Part shown: positions 4,721 through 6,548 of the stretch, one piece after another
How positions within the stretch are numbered: position 1 is the stretch's first letter
Layout: each line of letters begins with the position of its first letter
Source of the DNA: Myxococcales bacterium
Lineage (GTDB): Bacteria; Myxococcota_C; UBA6777
Reading direction: 5' to 3'
Length of the DNA stretch: 6,548 bases
NCBI GenBank assembly: GCA_027005175.1
Contig: JALTMC010000209.1
Coordinates: 1-6,548 of the forward strand
Notes under the pieces: generated by a model
Databases searched by the model: none
What the model saw: only the letters and a program-made list of their open reading frames with translations
Told to the model about the DNA's origin: nothing
Position numbers and translations under genes: made by a program

Positions 4721-6548
4721 ATGCTTGAAGGAAATGAAATAGCAGAGAAGAACGAGGTTTCCCATCGAAGTTGGAGCGTGATCGCCCTGTCATCTTTTCT
4801 CTTTGTGGGTGGGATCGGACTTGGAGTATGGGCGACTCAGAGTTTTTTGCTAGAGCAACCTCTACCCGAAAAACAGTTTGAGCCCAACTCTCGGTTAGCG
4901 ACAGTGGTGGGAGGTCGTCAAGAAATGGAGCCACTGGTTTTGGACCCCAAAACGTATGTGGAACAACCAGGTTATTCACGCCTGACTGATGCAGTACTGA
5001 TCAATGGAGGAGGGCAGGCTTCAAGTAATTATTTCTCTCATCATCTTCACATTCGCATGTTGCATGAGCTGCTCTTGCGTCGGGGCCTCTCGCGGCGACA
5101 TATTCAGATCCTTTCCACTGATGGTGAGAATCCTGCTTCAGACCAGGTCGTATCTTCTCCCTTGCCAAAGTCTTGGTTGTGGCAGGACCTTCCCGAATGG
5201 CAGCTTCTCGACACAACCACGCTTGTCAATACGACCTTGAAACATGCTCGGATGTTACCGGCACGTAAGAGCTATTTGCGCCGTGGGTTCCGAAGAATGG
5301 CAGAGTGGTTCAAAAAGAAGTCAAAACCTTCGACCTTGATGCTTTTTGTGACAGACCATGGAACGAAAGGACAAGGACCTTGGGGCAATAAGATCGAGCT
5401 GTGGAAAGAGCAACTCAGTGTGGGGGAATTACGAAGTTTTTTGAGCCCTTTCCAAAAAAGAACCCGAGTGATCTCAGTGATGTCTCAATGTTATTCGGGT
5501 GGCTTTGCCAACTTGCTGTATCGTAAAAACTGGAGAGTTCATGGCAACCGATGTGGTTTCTTTTCTACAGTGTCGAACCGCGAAGCCTATGGTTGCTTTC
5601 CAGAGACAGCCACAAAAGATCGGATTGGTCATGCTTATCGTATGATTCGAGCAATGCGTCACTCTCGAACTCTTCGAGAAGCCCATCGTCGGATCGTGTT
5701 GAGCGACCTTACACCTGATGTGCCTGTCTCAACTTCCGATATCTATCTGGAAGATATCCTGCATCGGAAATTTCGCAAACATCATCCTTGGACTCAGGGC
5801 GTGGATCGAATATTAAACCGGATCTGGCGAAAGCCTCATCGAAGCTTGCTTGCTGATATTCGATTGCTGCGTGGGATCGAGAAGGTATTCTATCTACCCC
5901 GCTACAATACTCTTGCCGAGGTGTGGGGTGATATCCGTCGATTACGGCACAATATGCAAGAATTCAAACAACTTGACTCTGTCTGGAGACAAGCCTGGAA
6001 AGAAGTTCAACGCGGCTCTTTGATGGAGTATTACAAGAGTCATCCAAAGATGGCACAGAAGATCGACTTCGAGTTAAATCGACCTGATATCGACTCCCAA
6101 ACCCAACAGTTGGGGCGGGCGTTGCATCGAAGTTATCTCTCTTATTTGAAAGGCAACAAGGCTACGAGTATACGCCTGGATCGGATTCATCACAGATATG
6201 GATCTGTGCAAAAGAAGATCCATCTGATGCATGTTCATGAGGCTGCTTTGTTGCGAGTGGCCAAGCGACTCACTCGTATTGCGGGTCAGGAATACCTCCG
6301 TCGCTCAGGAAGCCGTCGGCATCGTCGGAACTTTCGCAAGCTGATGGTTTGTGAATCGACTCCGATAGGGGGCCGCAAATTCCGAGGTCTTCTACGAGCA
6401 GAGGGAGGCAAACACGATAAAACTCAACCGCGAAAACTTCCTCGAATTAAGACAGCAAGCCTTGTCCCTTCCTGGTTGGGTATTGGCTTTCAGGATGCAC
6501 CCAAAGGTTGGTATCCTCGTTTTGCTCGTCTCGCTCCTGGCTCTGTTG
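4721..6548 (+). CDS. Membrane-anchored C13 (legumain)-like cysteine peptidase with long basic C-terminal region (3' end outside window)
   Basis: I translated 609 codons with no stop; the gene runs past the window. A short N-tail is followed by a hydrophobic segment (19-39) that should place the rest outside the cytoplasm, as an anchor or, less likely, a cleaved signal (VWA-TQ). The catalytic domain (about 88-345) shows the clan CD pattern: a strand, DAVLINGGG (90-98), then NY and a helix as in C13 proteins, STDG (132-135), FVTDHG with His213, and MSQCYSGGF with Cys257. The His-Cys distance of 44 residues fits legumains and caspases. STVSNREAYGC and TPDVP (331-335) also resemble bacterial C13-like proteins. 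Such enzymes cut after particular residues, often Asn or Asp; the substrate is unknown. The remaining 260+ residues are rich in Arg, His and Lys, probably helical, and unlike any domain I know. It is divergent from the lipoprotein unit, so a shared function is possible but unproven. Confidence 0.85.
   Translation, partial: MLEGNEIAEKNEVSHRSWSVIALSSFLFVGGIGLGVWATQSFLLEQPLPEKQFEPNSRLATVVGGRQEMEPLVLDPKTYVEQPGYSRLTDAVLINGGGQASSNYFSHHLHIRMLHELLLRRGLSRRHIQILSTDGENPASDQVVSSPLPKSWLWQDLPEWQLLDTTTLVNTTLKHARMLPARKSYLRRGFRRMAEWFKKKSKPSTLMLFVTDHGTKGQGPWGNKIELWKEQLSVGELRSFLSPFQKRTRVISVMSQCYSGGFANLLYRKNWRVHGNRCGFFSTVSNREAYGCFPETATKDRIGHAYRMIRAMRHSRTLREAHRRIVLSDLTPDVPVSTSDIYLEDILHRKFRKHHPWTQGVDRILNRIWRKPHRSLLADIRLLRGIEKVFYLPRYNTLAEVWGDIRRLRHNMQEFKQLDSVWRQAWKEVQRGSLMEYYKSHPKMAQKIDFELNRPDIDSQTQQLGRALHRSYLSYLKGNKATSIRLDRIHHRYGSVQKKIHLMHVHEAALLRVAKRLTRIAGQEYLRRSGSRRHRRNFRKLMVCESTPIGGRKFRGLLRAEGGKHDKTQPRKLPRIKTASLVPSWLGIGFQDAPKGWYPRFARLAPGSV

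Noticed and set aside
4387-4765. Two short minus-strand frames in the divergent intergenic region
   Set aside because: One overlaps the start of the peptidase gene antisense. Neither has a convincing ribosome site, domain or signal sequence.

Overview
The window looks like chromosomal DNA of a Gram-negative, predatory or gliding-type bacterium of the former Deltaproteobacteria (Myxococcota or Bdellovibrionota and relatives). The pointers are an AgmX/GltJ-like protein (zinc ribbon, GYF domain, one membrane helix, AgmX/PglI C-terminal domain), a small cysteine-rich lipoprotein of a style common in those groups, and a membrane-anchored legumain/caspase-like peptidase. Base composition is by eye near 50% GC, lower than most cultured myxobacteria. 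Genus or species cannot be named from this sequence.

Layout. From 1 to 1018 on the minus strand lies the 5' part of ftsY, the signal recognition particle receptor, cut by the window edge just as its GTPase P-loop begins. A gap of about 470 bases (1019-1488) has no convincing gene. It holds a 15-bp palindrome near the ftsY promoter region, a 14-bp palindrome, a hairpin and a pair of direct repeats. From 3900 down to 1489 on the minus strand is a large AgmX/GltJ-like protein. Immediately upstream, at 4341-3916 on the same strand, is a small secreted cysteine-rich lipoprotein. Its stop codon overlaps the ribosome binding site of the large gene, so the two form a tight transcription unit. A 379-base intergenic region (4342-4720) separates this unit from a divergent plus-strand gene (4721 to beyond 6548). 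That gene encodes a membrane-anchored clan CD cysteine peptidase of C13 (legumain-like) type with a long basic C-terminal extension.

How the genes may work together. The large protein has its cytoplasmic modules (zinc ribbon, GYF) at one end and a TonB-like AgmX/PglI domain at the other. In Myxococcus GltJ this layout links a cytoplasmic regulator to the cell envelope. The co-encoded lipoprotein would sit in the same periplasmic or outer-membrane space as the C-terminal domain and is a plausible partner (inference). The divergent peptidase also carries an N-terminal export or anchor segment and may act in the envelope, but its link to the pair rests on proximity only. ftsY is probably an independent housekeeping neighbour.

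The most unusual signals are an Arg tract (30 Arg in 37 residues) in the large protein, built from an 18-bp DNA tandem repeat on the side of the membrane where positive charge is unexpected; four in-frame minisatellites of 18 or 21 bp in two neighbouring genes; and the peptidase with its unexplained basic extension.
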